From the NCBI GenBank assembly GCA_037102815.1, contig BTPP01000003.1, forward strand, positions 5,952,001 to 6,016,000: 64,000 bases of DNA, read 5' to 3'. Below are positions 47,721 through 58,285 of the stretch, piece by piece. The notes beneath the pieces are model-generated. The model did no database searches. It saw only the letters and a program-made list of their open reading frames with translations, and had not been told where the DNA came from. The stretch is from Neurospora intermedia. Lineage: Eukaryota; Ascomycota; Sordariomycetes; Sordariales; Sordariaceae. A program made the translations under genes and the position numbers. Position 1 is the stretch's first letter; each line of letters opens with the position of its first letter.

Positions 47721-50130
47721 TATTAATAGGGCGCCGTACTAATCTATATACCGGGTAAAAGAAGTAAAGTATCTCTTTATTAGATTAAATATTAGCATTA
47801 TTATTATTAGTAAACTATATTGCTAAAGGTAATATAACTGGCCGGTCGTTATTTCTACCGGCTCTACCCAAGTATAATAAATAGTAATCCCATTTTAAAA
47901 AATTATAAATTATATAATCTAGACGGTCGGCTATACTATTGTAAATATAATAAACTTTATACTAAGAATTAAGGTTATATTGCGTAGATAATTAATAAAG
48001 TATATAATTACTAATAATGGGATTGCGTTCGCTATTATATCGAGAGTATCGATAATTCGGATAAATAAATCGCTAGTTATTATCGTATATAATATAATTG
48101 CCCGTAATTAGGTTCCGGTCTATAATCGGTCGAATAATATAATAAATCGGGTAAGTAAATCGGTTATCGCTATTATAAAATCGATATAAACTTATAGTAG
48201 GATTGCAGTCGGCGATAGGAAGTATAAAATAATAATAATAATATATAAATCAAGTAGGATTAAATTCGCTAGCGCCCAATTCCAAATTAGGATATTACTA
48301 GGCAATTAATATAATTAATAAGGGGGTAAGTATAATATTTCATTTTCGATTACGCTTGTAGTAGCGATAGTTATATTGAATCTAGTCTCTTTCCCAGTAG
48401 GCTTAAATAATCTCTTCGTTATCCTATTAAAGAAGGGTATTAATAAATAAGAAAATAATTCAAAAACGGAAAATATACCTATAAATACAACCTACCCATT
48501 TTGTATTAAGTATCCTATTGAATAAAATTAGCCTTAAATTTAATAGATTAGTATTGGGGAATATATATTTTAAAGCGGGAAGTATTAGTAGTAGTAGATT
48601 AGGTATCGGTTTAAAGTTAAGGCTATAAAAACTAAATCGAACAATTAATAGGCTGCTCTAAACCAATTCTCTAAGCCGGCTAGGGTTAGACTATTTATTA
48701 ATATTAAAATTATTAAATTTAAAGTACGGGGGGTTATTAATATTATTTAACCTTAAACTCTTAATGTATAATTGTATAAAGTCCGAATTCCCCTTACTAT
48801 TATTGCTACTGCCGTTTAAAGTCTAGTAATTCTTATATAGAGATATTAATATCCTCGCTATTAAAACGCTAGCGTGGATTAAAGCGTTAAAATACCGGGG
48901 GTTGTAATTATTAATACTATATAAATTATCAAGGCTGTACAAATTACTAAGGTTATACAAATTATTTAATTTGCTAAGGGGGCAAATTCTCCTAGATTTA
49001 TTAGCGAAGGGTATTATTAAAATACTCTATAACTTCTAAGAACGTAGGTCTCCTATTATAGGGTCGGGGTCGAGTATCTTCCAGCGATAATATTAAGGCG
49101 GCTTTAAGACTTCGTTTATCGCTAGTAGAGGGATTAGGGACGGTAGGACTAGTAATATCCGGATTGGCGGCAAACTATAAGCTTAATATTATTCAACGTT
49201 GTTAAAATCGATTTTAAAGAGAAGTAAAAGGTTAATTATTTAAAATACAGCCTATTACTAATAACTAACCAATTAATATTATTTAAATCGCACCCGCAAC
49301 CCCCCGCAGCTCGAATTATAATATTACCCACAAGTAGGCATCCTATTCACCCGTAAGTAGTAAGACGATACAATATACTAGAATTCTATTAATAGGATTT
49401 ATATATTTTAAAGGATTTACCGTTAAATAAACAATACCGGTTAATTAATTGGCTAATAAGAAGGGAAATAATAGATTGGATAAAAATAAAGGGGAAAAAA
49501 GATTTACTAGAGTACGTTTATTGTAATAAATATTATAAGTAATTGTAAAAAGGTTTAGATTATTCTTACTAATAAATATTAATATTGGCTTTTTCTTGCC
49601 GCAATTAGTATATTAGCGAATCTAACTCTACTCTTAATTGCTAGGAGGCGGCTATTAATTAGAATCCATCTTAATTAAATACTTAATTAATTGATTAAAT
49701 AATTAAATAATTAAATAATTGAATTATTTAATAGGATAATTAATTGATTGAAAAACTAAAAGACTGAAAAATAAATTGACTAAATAATTGAATGACTAGA
49801 TAATAGAATATCTAACTTTGAGTACGAATTTTAATTCTAATAGGATTCGTTAATCTTATTACTCTAGCCCCAATTATTCTCGTAATTATCATTCTAATCT
49901 ATATCGATAATTTATCTTTAAGGATCGATAGGGTAGGTTAAATCGATAATTTCGCCCTTCTAGCTTCGTTCTGAAGCCTATATATTACTAATTGAGTGCC
50001 CCGTAGGGTAGGATAGTAGTGATATTGGATATCGATATTAAGAAGGATAGTATAATAATACTAGGTTAAGGAGATTAAGAAGGTAGGCAAATCTATATAA
50101 GCTAAATATTAATAAATAATCAAATAGGTA
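47721..50130 (-). pseudogene. RIP-degraded minus-strand remnant with internal repeats
   Basis: Continuation of the degraded minus-strand sequence. Between about 48,220 and 48,000 a frame of more than 70 codons with one stop is rich in Tyr, Arg and Asn, and appears to contain two related units, one with LYRFYNSDNRFTYP and one with YPNYRYSRYNSERNP (48054-48019). I do not recognise the protein. Sequence from about 48,500 to 50,100 has only weak coding traces. Confidence 0.3.
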
Positions 50131-50137
50131 TTATTTA

Positions 50138-50150
50138 GGGGGGGGGGGGG
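50138..50150 (+). repeat. Poly-G run (13)
   Basis: Thirteen consecutive G in otherwise TpA-rich DNA. The complementary C-run is CpC context, which RIP does not favour. Confidence 0.75.
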
Positions 50151-50263
50151 ACTTATTAATAAATATTTATATACTTCTTCAACTCTACTAAATAACCGAT
50201 ACGTTTTACCCCGGATAATAAAAAATACTAATATACTTTACTATAATAATATTAATAGTAGAA

Positions 50264-50288
50264 GGGGGGGGGGGGGGGGGGGGGGGGG
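50264..50288 (+). repeat. Poly-G run (25)
   Basis: Twenty-five consecutive G followed by AAATAGGAGGAAGGG. It could form G-quadruplexes. The exact length may be affected by sequencing or assembly error. Confidence 0.75.
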
Positions 50289-50289
50289 A

Positions 50290-51045
50290 AATAGGAGGAA
50301 GGGACTAACCTACTTTGGCGGCTAATTTAAAAGAATAGCCGGTTATTAATAGGCGAATAGTTAAGCCCAAGCTCGCTACCAATTTAGAAAAGCAGCCAAT
50401 TTTCGAAATAAGCGAATAGTTAAGCCTAAATTACTATAGGAGCTACTATAGGGTAGTATTAAAGTTATTTCGAAGGTAAAAAATATTTAAAATTAAATAT
50501 TAAAATTAATTTCAAATATAAAATATTAAGTATAATAAAGAGAAGAGAATTCAATAATCGAAAGAGGTAGGGGGAGCTAACTTCTTATACCCTTCTAGGA
50601 GGGAGCTAATAAGTGCCAGAAATTTCCGTCGGTCTGGTTAACGGTCGGATTTGTAGTAGGGTTGATAAGTAAATAGTATTGCAATTACTTTATTGGTATT
50701 GAAAGATAGAAGGTAGAAAATTAAAATCGGTAGAAGGTAGTAGGATAATTTAGAATAGCGGTCGTTAATAATAATATTATACTTTCTATAGTAGGCCCCG
50801 TAAACGAAGGAAGTAATAAAGGGTAATGTACGATTAAATATACTTTACCAACAGTAATACAAATAATCGTACAATCGTTTAAAGGCTTAAAATTAATAAA
50901 TATTAATAATTCCAAATAATTCTTAGTATTATATAATAGTTGTAGCAATGAAAGGGTATTAGTATTAATAAAAGAGTATTAATATTAATTGAAAGTAGTA
51001 GATTTAGCGATAATGTAAATAGTGGTAGTACCGGTACCGGTATAC
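50290..51045. other. RIPped sequence without recognised feature
   Basis: TpA-rich sequence with a few GC-richer patches (for example near 50,575-50,650). The 75-codon minus frame at 50948-50721 shows no domain. Nothing further can be assigned. Confidence 0.35.
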
Positions 51046-51049
51046 TAAT

Positions 51050-51144
51050 TTGCCGGGAGTAATAGAATTGCCGGGAGTGCTAGACTTCCGCTTAGCGGGA
51101 ATACCAAACTTACCGGGAGTATCAAATTTACCGGGAACCCGAAC
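51050..51144 (+). repeat. 18-bp minisatellite, CCGGGAGT core
   Basis: Four diverged 18-bp units starting TTRCCGGGA (51050, 51068, 51110, 51128), with a 24-bp diverged unit between the second and third. Read on the plus strand they encode LPGV-type repeats, on the minus strand PGK-type repeats. It sits inside the RIPped block but keeps C and G. Confidence 0.7.
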
Positions 51145-51595
51145 TACAGTCGTATATAAAGCTGCAAAACGGTCGTACAACCATTTTAACGGGATTTTAT
51201 TTATAATACTACGCACACTGCATTTCACACTACATCTTAATACAAATAATATAACATATACAGTCAATTGAGCTCTATTTAATAGCACTTTTTACATTCT
51301 AATACATACAATTAATATAGAGATATAGCTGTCTAAACATGTCAAATGCAGTATTGTTTGTATATATTATCGAAACCGTATCCTATTTGGCGCTAAGAGT
51401 TGCCTATTTAGGACTGCTAAGACGTACCAAGACGGGTAATTTTCTATATTCTGGCCTATTATAGATAGAACCGCCGTGCCTTCTTTGCGACGATGTAGGG
51501 CCTATAGTACTACGACCTCTGGTGTGGGTCTGCGACAGCTATAACACGTTTGGGCCCCGGATATCGCCTTCTCGTAAGGGCATAGGCGTTTCAAT
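51145..51595. other. Partly un-RIPped island
   Basis: Sequence with CA/TG dinucleotides and moderate GC (for example CACACTGCATTTCACACTAC and, near 51,520, CTCTGGTGTGGGTCTGCGAC), lying between strongly RIPped flanks. It is presumably single-copy or later-arriving DNA. No gene, RNA or terminal repeats recognised. Confidence 0.4.
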
Positions 51596-51599
51596 AATT

Positions 51600-54250
51600 T
51601 ATTATAATCCTTTATAATACCGCAAGATATTTTTAATAGGAAAGGGATATTTTGTATTAGTATTAGGGTAATGGATATTAGTTTGCTTTATAATTTATAG
51701 GGTGTAAATGCTTATAATTAGTAGTAATTAACTTATATCGGAGGCTATTAGGTATATCTACTAATTGCTAGATAGTATATAGAAATAGGGTAAGTAGGCG
51801 TATCTTTAAAGGTTAGTAAATCTATATTCTAATATTTAAATAATAATATTATTTTAGAAGAGTAAAATATTATAAATTGAATTTTAACATATATATTTAA
51901 TATAATATAAGTTTTATAATATTATTTTATTAACCCTTATTTCTTTTTTTCTTTTTATATATATAACTTCTTTTTATTTATATAAGGAAATAAAAAACTA
52001 ATAAATTTGTCTTTAAAGTAATATTATAATATTATTAAAGGATGATAATATTTATTTAAAAAGAGTAATTTTACTTATATATTAAAGGAATTATATTTGT
52101 ATATAAAAAGAAAAAGAATTTTTAATATCCTTTCTTATATTTAGAATTATATAAGAAGATATTAGGAAATATTTTAGAATTTTTATTATTATTTTCTTTT
52201 TATTTAATACCCTCTTTTAAAGTAATACGTAGTTTAAATAGCTTTTGGAAATTATTTTTAAAAAAAAGGTTATTAAATAAATAATTATTAAAATTTAATT
52301 AATAATAAAAAATATAAACTAAGCTTATATTTTTGAAAGTTTGTTAAAAAGTAATAAATAGTTTAATACTATACTTAGCTTTTTATATTAAAGTTTAACT
52401 AATTTATATTTAGAAATATAAAAATTTATTTATATATAAATAGAAATTTCCTAGCTTATAATAGGAACCTCTCTTTATAAGTATAATAGATTTAATATAA
52501 GTATTTATAAAAGATTACTATTTTAATATTTTAATATCTTATATTTTATATATAATTAAATATTATAAGAAGGAATATATTATAATATATATAATAGTTA
52601 TTAAAAACAAACTTTTAGAAAAAGTAACTATTTAACAACTTTTTCAAATAGAAAAGTATAATATAGTATTTAATACTACTAAATAAGAACGTTTAGTTTT
52701 ATCTTAGTTATAGTAATTTATAGAAGAAATATTATAAATATAAATTTCTTTATTTTTTTTTGGAAACGTAATATTAAATATATATTTATATATATTATAA
52801 TTTTAATATTCTTTTCCCAAAAACCCCCAAAAATATATAAATTAATAATATTCTATATTTAAATTTCTATATTCGTATTAATTTAAATTATTCAAAAAGA
52901 CTTTTATATTTATATATATATATATAATACTTTATTAGATTTAAATTCTTTCATTTTAGGAAAAAAAATTATAATACTTATATAAATAAATTTTTGAATT
53001 TAATATATAAATTTCTATTAATTATTTTAAATTTTAAAAGTTAATTCAACTTATAAATACAATTCATCATTTTCAATATTTATATAATATTAATATATTA
53101 AATTTTATTTCTATATTTTTAACTTTGCTTTAGATAACGTATTTTTATATAAATTAGAATTGCAATTAGGAGAATATAATTTATATAGTATAAAGCAAAT
53201 CTATATTAATTGAACCTAACTAGAAGTAATATTTTACTTTTTTATAAAATAAAGAAATATTATTAAATAAGATATTTATACCTTACCTTATAATATAAAT
53301 CTTAATATAAAATTTACAAAGTATTATTAGAGAAGCGTAATTATTATTAATAAAATAAAATAATTATAAGAGTAGAAAAATGAATTATATTTATAATTAC
53401 TTCTTACGCTTTATAAGTAATAGTACTTTAAATTCCTTACGCTTCTTAAGGTTAAAAGTAATAATATCCTCTATTTCCTCTAATTTACAAAACGTTATTT
53501 CGTTTATAATTTTATCCTTATCCTTTTCCCTCTAAGGTACCCAAACCTCCGCTACCTCCTCCTTCTTTATTTTCTTCTCTTTAACCTCCCTCTTAAAAGA
53601 ATATTTAATACTCTATTTAGTATAATAATAATAAGTATAAATACTACTAAACTATTGGCTATAAGTTCTAATATATTCGAACGTCGGACGGAGGGTAGCT
53701 TCGTTAGTATATCGAATATATTCTTTTTTATTATATATATCCTTAAAGAGATAAATAGTAATTATAATTATTTACCCAATTATATTAACCTTAGGGATAA
53801 TAAATTCCTAAGCCCTATTCTTAAAAGTTTTTCTAATTTCCTATAAGTATACGAAATTCTATTAAAACCAATAATATTAAATTATTTCCAATATAAGAAT
53901 ATAATTCTAATTTACTATTTTATATAATAAAATTTATTTAGTAACGCCCGTATTATATTATTTGAACTTACCTAGTAAGTAGGCGGTTTATTCTTCTACT
54001 ATTAAAGTTATACTCTATTCGGGGGGAGGGGTAGGTAATTCGCAATTATTAAATCGGTATAGTACCGGTATAGTTAGTAGGCTTATAGAAGTCGTAGGGG
54101 AGTAGTAGGGGAGTAGCTAGGGAGTAGCGGACGGATATAGAGAGAATAGAGATAAAGCGGCAGGGGAGCGACCGGGAAGCGTGCGTAATAGTTGTACGGT
54201 ATAGAAAGAAAGAAATTAATTTAGCGAGGAGGTGTATGTATTTGCTTTTA
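51600..54250. other. Extremely AT-rich right part of the block
   Basis: Mostly A/T with no usable frames between 51,850 and 53,300. A weak plus-strand coding trace appears at 53,400-53,850 (63 codons open at 53655-53846). GC content recovers gradually from about 54,000 toward the right terminal repeat. Confidence 0.4.
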
Positions 54251-54253
54251 TGT

Positions 54254-54274
54254 AGGGTGCTAATAATTTTACTA
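54254..54274 (-). repeat. Border motif, diverged inverted copy
   Basis: The minus strand reads TAGTAAAATTATTAGCACCC, similar to the motif at 25726 and 26041 apart from transitions and one deletion. It lies 34 bp inside the right terminal inverted repeat, whereas on the left the motif lies outside it. Confidence 0.55.
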
Positions 54275-54308
54275 TTATCTGTGGGCAGTTGGATGCACGG
54301 ACCAACTT

Positions 54309-54342
54309 TCAATTGAGCATAACCCAAACTTAGGCCACCGTA
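54309..54342 (-). repeat. Right terminal inverted repeat of the 28-kb block
   Basis: Reverse complement begins TACGGTGGCC and ends GCTCAATTGA; 31 of 34 positions match 26066-26099, the differences being transitions. It coincides with the return to normal composition. Confidence 0.75.
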
Positions 54343-54348
54343 CCCTTG
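54343..54348 (+). repeat. Candidate 6-bp target-site duplication, right copy
   Basis: CCCTTG directly after the right terminal repeat, equal to 26060-26065. Confidence 0.6.
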
Positions 54349-54969
54349 GGAAAAGAGAAGAGCTGCAATTGCACATCTCCAACTAAGCTTCCCCTCCATC
54401 ACCTCACGGTCTCATACTCTGCCCACCAACGCCACCACATAGCGGATCTCATCCAAATTCTACTAGCTGTCCACAAGTGATTGATGGCGATGGCGGATGA
54501 CCACCTGCACTTGCTCAATGATGACCTACCTACGCACTAAACAACGGACACAAGCTGGCCTGTTTCGGACCGGATACTTGGCTGCCAGGTGCCCTTTGTT
54601 TATCTTCCCCTGAGACGCCCATCCCTTTCCGTCCTCACTTCATCACACAGTCAAGTACCCTGTCTGTTGAGCAGATTCAGTCATGTATCTAGGTGTGCAT
54701 GCCGTGCCCTTCTTGTTTTTCAACCACCAAGTTTATTATTCGGCTACTTTCGTTCACTCTGGGCTTGTGTACATTCGTTTTCCCTCCACTCCGTTTACCT
54801 GAAGGTACTCCGATGTACTGGCCTCTCTTGTCCTCCTTTCCTGCCTGGTTCAATACATTCTGGTTTCTCCCTTCATCCGCCCAGTGCAGGTAAAGTACTT
54901 TCTCCCTTCATTCTCTTCCCACCCTTGAACATGTCCCTCCCCCCTTAGGTAGGTACCTAGAGGTACACC
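54349..54969. other. Intergenic, 3' of yellow-like gene
   Basis: Normal-composition, pyrimidine-rich DNA between the block border and the 3' end of the yellow-like gene. The 119-codon plus frame at 54589 is Ser/Pro/Leu-rich without domain and I do not support it as a gene. Confidence 0.5.
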
Positions 54970-56439
54970 TTAGTAGTTAACGGTATCCGCATATTCGCAA
55001 TCAGGGTCAGGCAACGGCAACGGCACCCTAAACAACCCAAACGGCCTCTCCTGGATATCTCCCGAGTGGGCTCCGGGCGCCCAGAACCACCAGGACCGAT
55101 CAAACTGATCACTCGAGATGTACAACCAGCTCTGCGTCTCTCCCGTCTCCTCATCTTCCAGCTCCACCACACTGAGCGAATCCACCCACCCCAGCCGCGG
55201 GTCCCGCACCACCGTCTGCGTCACGCCCGTATCAGCATCAAACGCCACCACGGCATTCGCTTCGATACTTCCCTTGTAGATGAATCCGGACTCGGGATCG
55301 GTCTCCAACCCGTCGCTGAATCCCGTATTGCCATAGTTCACTACCGCAGCAGCTAGTTCCGCCTCGACGGCATCGTCGGGCTCGCGCAGCAGGGCGGTAG
55401 GCACCGAGTAGAGGTTCCTGCCCGCGAGGGGGGTGTAGAAGAGCGTTTCGCCATCGGCAGAGAGAGCGATACCGTTCACGCCCGCAGGGAGGTAAGCGGG
55501 CGTCGTGGTCGTCAGGTTGCCATCCGGCGGGTTGCCGGGGTTCTCAGTGAAGTAGAGAGGTTGACCCCAGATAAAAGGGAGGAAGCTGGGTTCGGCCACG
55601 ACAGACGGGTTGCCTTCCAACCGGCGCCAGGAGTCGCCGGTGCCGAGGTCGACGACGATGATGGCGTTATCCCCCCACAAGGAAGTGTCCGTGATGTAAG
55701 CGACGCCCTCGCCGGTGGTGTTGGACAGGCTGGGGTTCAGGTCAATGCGGAAATCGTCAATGTAGGACGTATCAGGAAAGACGACGTCTTCAGGGAAGAG
55801 GATGGTTTGGACCACAGTGTCGGTGGAAAGATCGACGCCGACGAGCTTGGGCCCGCCGTAGCTGGAGTTTACGAGAATGACAGAGCCGTCGGGCAAGGTG
55901 TAGATCGGCCTTCCCGTGTCAAGAATCCATAGCCGGTCTTCAGCATCCACTTGGACGCTCTGCACGGAAACGAAGGCGTCCGGACTTCCGCATCCGACGG
56001 GGTTTGCGGGGTCCGTCAGATTCACGGCACCGCCAGGGCAGGGAGGGGTGTTGATGTCCTCAGAGGGATAGGCCTCTTCGGTGGAGGGAGAGGTGAGTTC
56101 GGCAACTGAAAAGACCCCGGGCGTGCCGTTGTTGACGTTGCCCAGCACGATGGCGGGGAAGTTGGAGAAGATACGGCCGGTGCTCGAGACGCTCACGCCG
56201 TTGGGCCACTCACCAAAGTAAGCGTGGACGACCTCGAGAGGAGGACCATAGACACCGGAATCGGCGAGAAAGGTGAAGTTGTAGGGGTTATTGTCATAGT
56301 CACCGTCGTCACCTCCGTAGACGGGGTACTTGTCGTCACCACCGTAGTAGGGGCTTTCGTCGTTGTTGTCGTCACCGGCATTGACTGCCAGTACCTTCAA
56401 AAGGTGGAAAGCGAGGGCTGTGAAAGCGAAGCGGGCCAT
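54970..56439 (-). CDS. Yellow / major royal jelly protein-like secreted protein
   Basis: Single-exon 489-residue frame from ATG 56439. A signal peptide is evident (MARFAFTALAFHLLKVLAVNAG). An Asp/Tyr/Gly-rich low-complexity segment (residues about 22-50: DDNNDESPYYGGDD and similar) separates it from a beta-propeller-like domain. Diagnostic stretches of the yellow/MRJP family are VSVSSTGRIFSNFP, VQSVQVDAEDRLWILDTG, YITDTSLWGDNAIIVVDL, GVNGIALSADGETLFYTPLAGRNLYSVP and DGLETDPESGFIYKGSIEANAV. Several N-glycosylation sequons are present (NFT, NNT-like, NSS). The family is known from insects, bacteria and some fungi; the fungal role is undefined. It lies 0.6 kb from the heterochromatic block, so silencing by spreading is possible. 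Confidence 0.88.
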   Translation of the reverse strand: MARFAFTALAFHLLKVLAVNAGDDNNDESPYYGGDDKYPVYGGDDGDYDNNPYNFTFLADSGVYGPPLEVVHAYFGEWPNGVSVSSTGRIFSNFPAIVLGNVNNGTPGVFSVAELTSPSTEEAYPSEDINTPPCPGGAVNLTDPANPVGCGSPDAFVSVQSVQVDAEDRLWILDTGRPIYTLPDGSVILVNSSYGGPKLVGVDLSTDTVVQTILFPEDVVFPDTSYIDDFRIDLNPSLSNTTGEGVAYITDTSLWGDNAIIVVDLGTGDSWRRLEGNPSVVAEPSFLPFIWGQPLYFTENPGNPPDGNLTTTTPAYLPAGVNGIALSADGETLFYTPLAGRNLYSVPTALLREPDDAVEAELAAAVVNYGNTGFSDGLETDPESGFIYKGSIEANAVVAFDADTGVTQTVVRDPRLGWVDSLSVVELEDEETGETQSWLYISSDQFDRSWWFWAPGAHSGDIQERPFGLFRVPLPLPDPDCEYADTVNY

Positions 56440-58285
56440 GTTGACCGATGATGATGATGGATCTGACTTGGGTTGTGAGGTTGAGGAAAAAAAAAAGTTC
56501 TTGATGGCGGGGGATATGACACTTCTTTATACCCGTTTTCTACACAAGTCGAGCCGAGACTTAGCAAGCAAGCCGAGGCCAGAATATCTCTGGCAAGCCA
56601 AGTCAGCCCTCATCTTGAGGCACTCGTGATGCTGAGTTGGCTTAGTGATAGTACACCGAGGTATGGAATTTGGTGATGAGATCACTGGGAAATTCCCTCG
56701 CTGGGCTTCACAGGGCTGCACCAAGATTTGAGTGGGCACATATGTTCCAAGCTGCATGTCCCCTCGTGTACGAGTCTCTTCAGTACCTACCTCGCAGTAA
56801 CCAGTTTTCCGTGTAGAGGTTTAAAGTTTAACCCCTGGTTGTTGGTAAGCGTGATAAACACATTTGCAGAGGACTCTTTTACCGCTTTCGGGATGGCGAG
56901 GCTGGACTGCTGACGTGAATAGCACATCGGTTGGCTATTGCCCGCTGCTGCAGAGCAAGTTTTGGTGCATGTGTGCGGTATACGATCAGTTGTTGTTCTT
57001 GACTCTGACTTGGTGTTGTTTGGACCAATAGGGGCTCCGAATCCCTTGTTTTTTTCCCCCATTTGTCTGAGGAGGTCGTGAGTCCCGAGCTGACAAACAA
57101 ACCAACATTGATCTGTGCGGCAAAATGAGCAAAAACCAATCTCGTATCGGGACTTGCAGCCGCTTCGTTGAAGAACCGGCAGTGAAAAGAAGGCATGTGG
57201 ATGTACATATACAGATTCGCAGCCTCAGAGTGGGGTGAATCCGTCCAATCCATGTTTCCGGATTGCACGAGAGCATAATCAATACCTTTCCGTTTCTTGT
57301 TCTTCAAAAGATTCAGTCCATTCTGACATCACGCCAAAACGCAGGCCGTTACTAACGCGCTGTCGAGGTAGCGAGCTGAACGGTGATTGATGGTGGAATG
57401 AATCTTGCACCATCATGTCGAAGTGCCGATGTGCATCTCAGAAGGGTCGTATAAGACCCGTGGATGCCTTGGCAGAATATGTCGATGACACTGGATCTTG
57501 TTGAAACACAGATGGCTGTATGAATAAGTTGGTCGGTTTGGGGGTTTACCAATTTGGCAAGTTCATGGTGATGCCGGTGACCTCTGACGAAAGGGGGTAG
57601 TCCAGTTGTCGGTTGCAGCATCCATGGATTTCGCATGGTCAACGAGCAGTATATACCGCGGACGTTGGTTCTATGACGTTAGAAATGTCCGCTCCCATGA
57701 CCAAGATATGGATGGATATCCTCTTTCCAATGAAATAATCGCGACTTGGTTTGGTTGTATCATTCGTCGTTTACACCGGCCTATCCCCGTAACAATCTTT
57801 AATGTACCCAGTGGCAGTGACACTGGTAGTCCTATCCCGAGGGTTAGCCTATATACAGACTGAAGGGGACTGTGGGACTGTGGGCTATGAGAGGGATAAG
57901 CAGAGCCTCCTCTATCATATGCAACCCCAGATGCAGAGGGATTGTAGATTGAGGATGTGGCACATGAGCTCCCGCCAGTTAGTGTCGTATCTGCCAGTGG
58001 TTCTGAGAATGTGGGCACTCGAACCTATTTTCGGCCAACGGACAGTTATACCGCGGTTGGTTACGCAACAATGGAGCGTAAACGCGGCGGCGATGAAGAA
58101 ATCCAGGACCGATATGACAAGCAGGCAAATACATAGGACAAATCCGCCTACAGAGACGGAAGGACTCGTGATAATGCAAATCGATTTAGTACCGCTGGTC
58201 GTATGGTACTCGTTATACCCAAAGAAAGAAAGGAAATCATGTATCATTTTGTGCTGTCTCCATCGTGACGATAGTAAAACACTGG
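56440..58285. other. Intergenic between yellow-like and MFS genes
   Basis: 1.8 kb with the promoter of the yellow-like gene at its left and the 3' UTR of the transporter at its right. Open frames of up to 142 codons (for example minus 57307-56879) have no domain. No supported gene. Confidence 0.45.

Larger units (their letters stand above)
26066..54342. mobile_element. 28.3-kb RIP-mutated block with terminal inverted repeats
   Basis: The composition changes abruptly at both ends from normal fungal DNA to TpA-rich DNA with stops in nearly every frame. The ends carry 34-bp inverted repeats and are flanked by CCCTTG on both sides, as expected for a transposon insertion. Inside are at least two later insertions with their own target duplications (Gypsy element 35360-42882, miniature element 47165-47715) plus older degraded coding remnants. 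I cannot tell whether the outer element was a large cargo-bearing transposon or a smaller DNA transposon enlarged by nesting. Such blocks in Neurospora are normally H3K9-methylated, DNA-methylated heterochromatin. No transposase could be identified for the outer element. Confidence 0.6.

Noticed and set aside
26066-54342. Centromere, or a defined Starship or Maverick element
   Set aside because: 28 kb is far shorter than Neurospora centromeres. No tyrosine recombinase, polymerase B or capsid-like gene could be recognised, so none of these names is justified.
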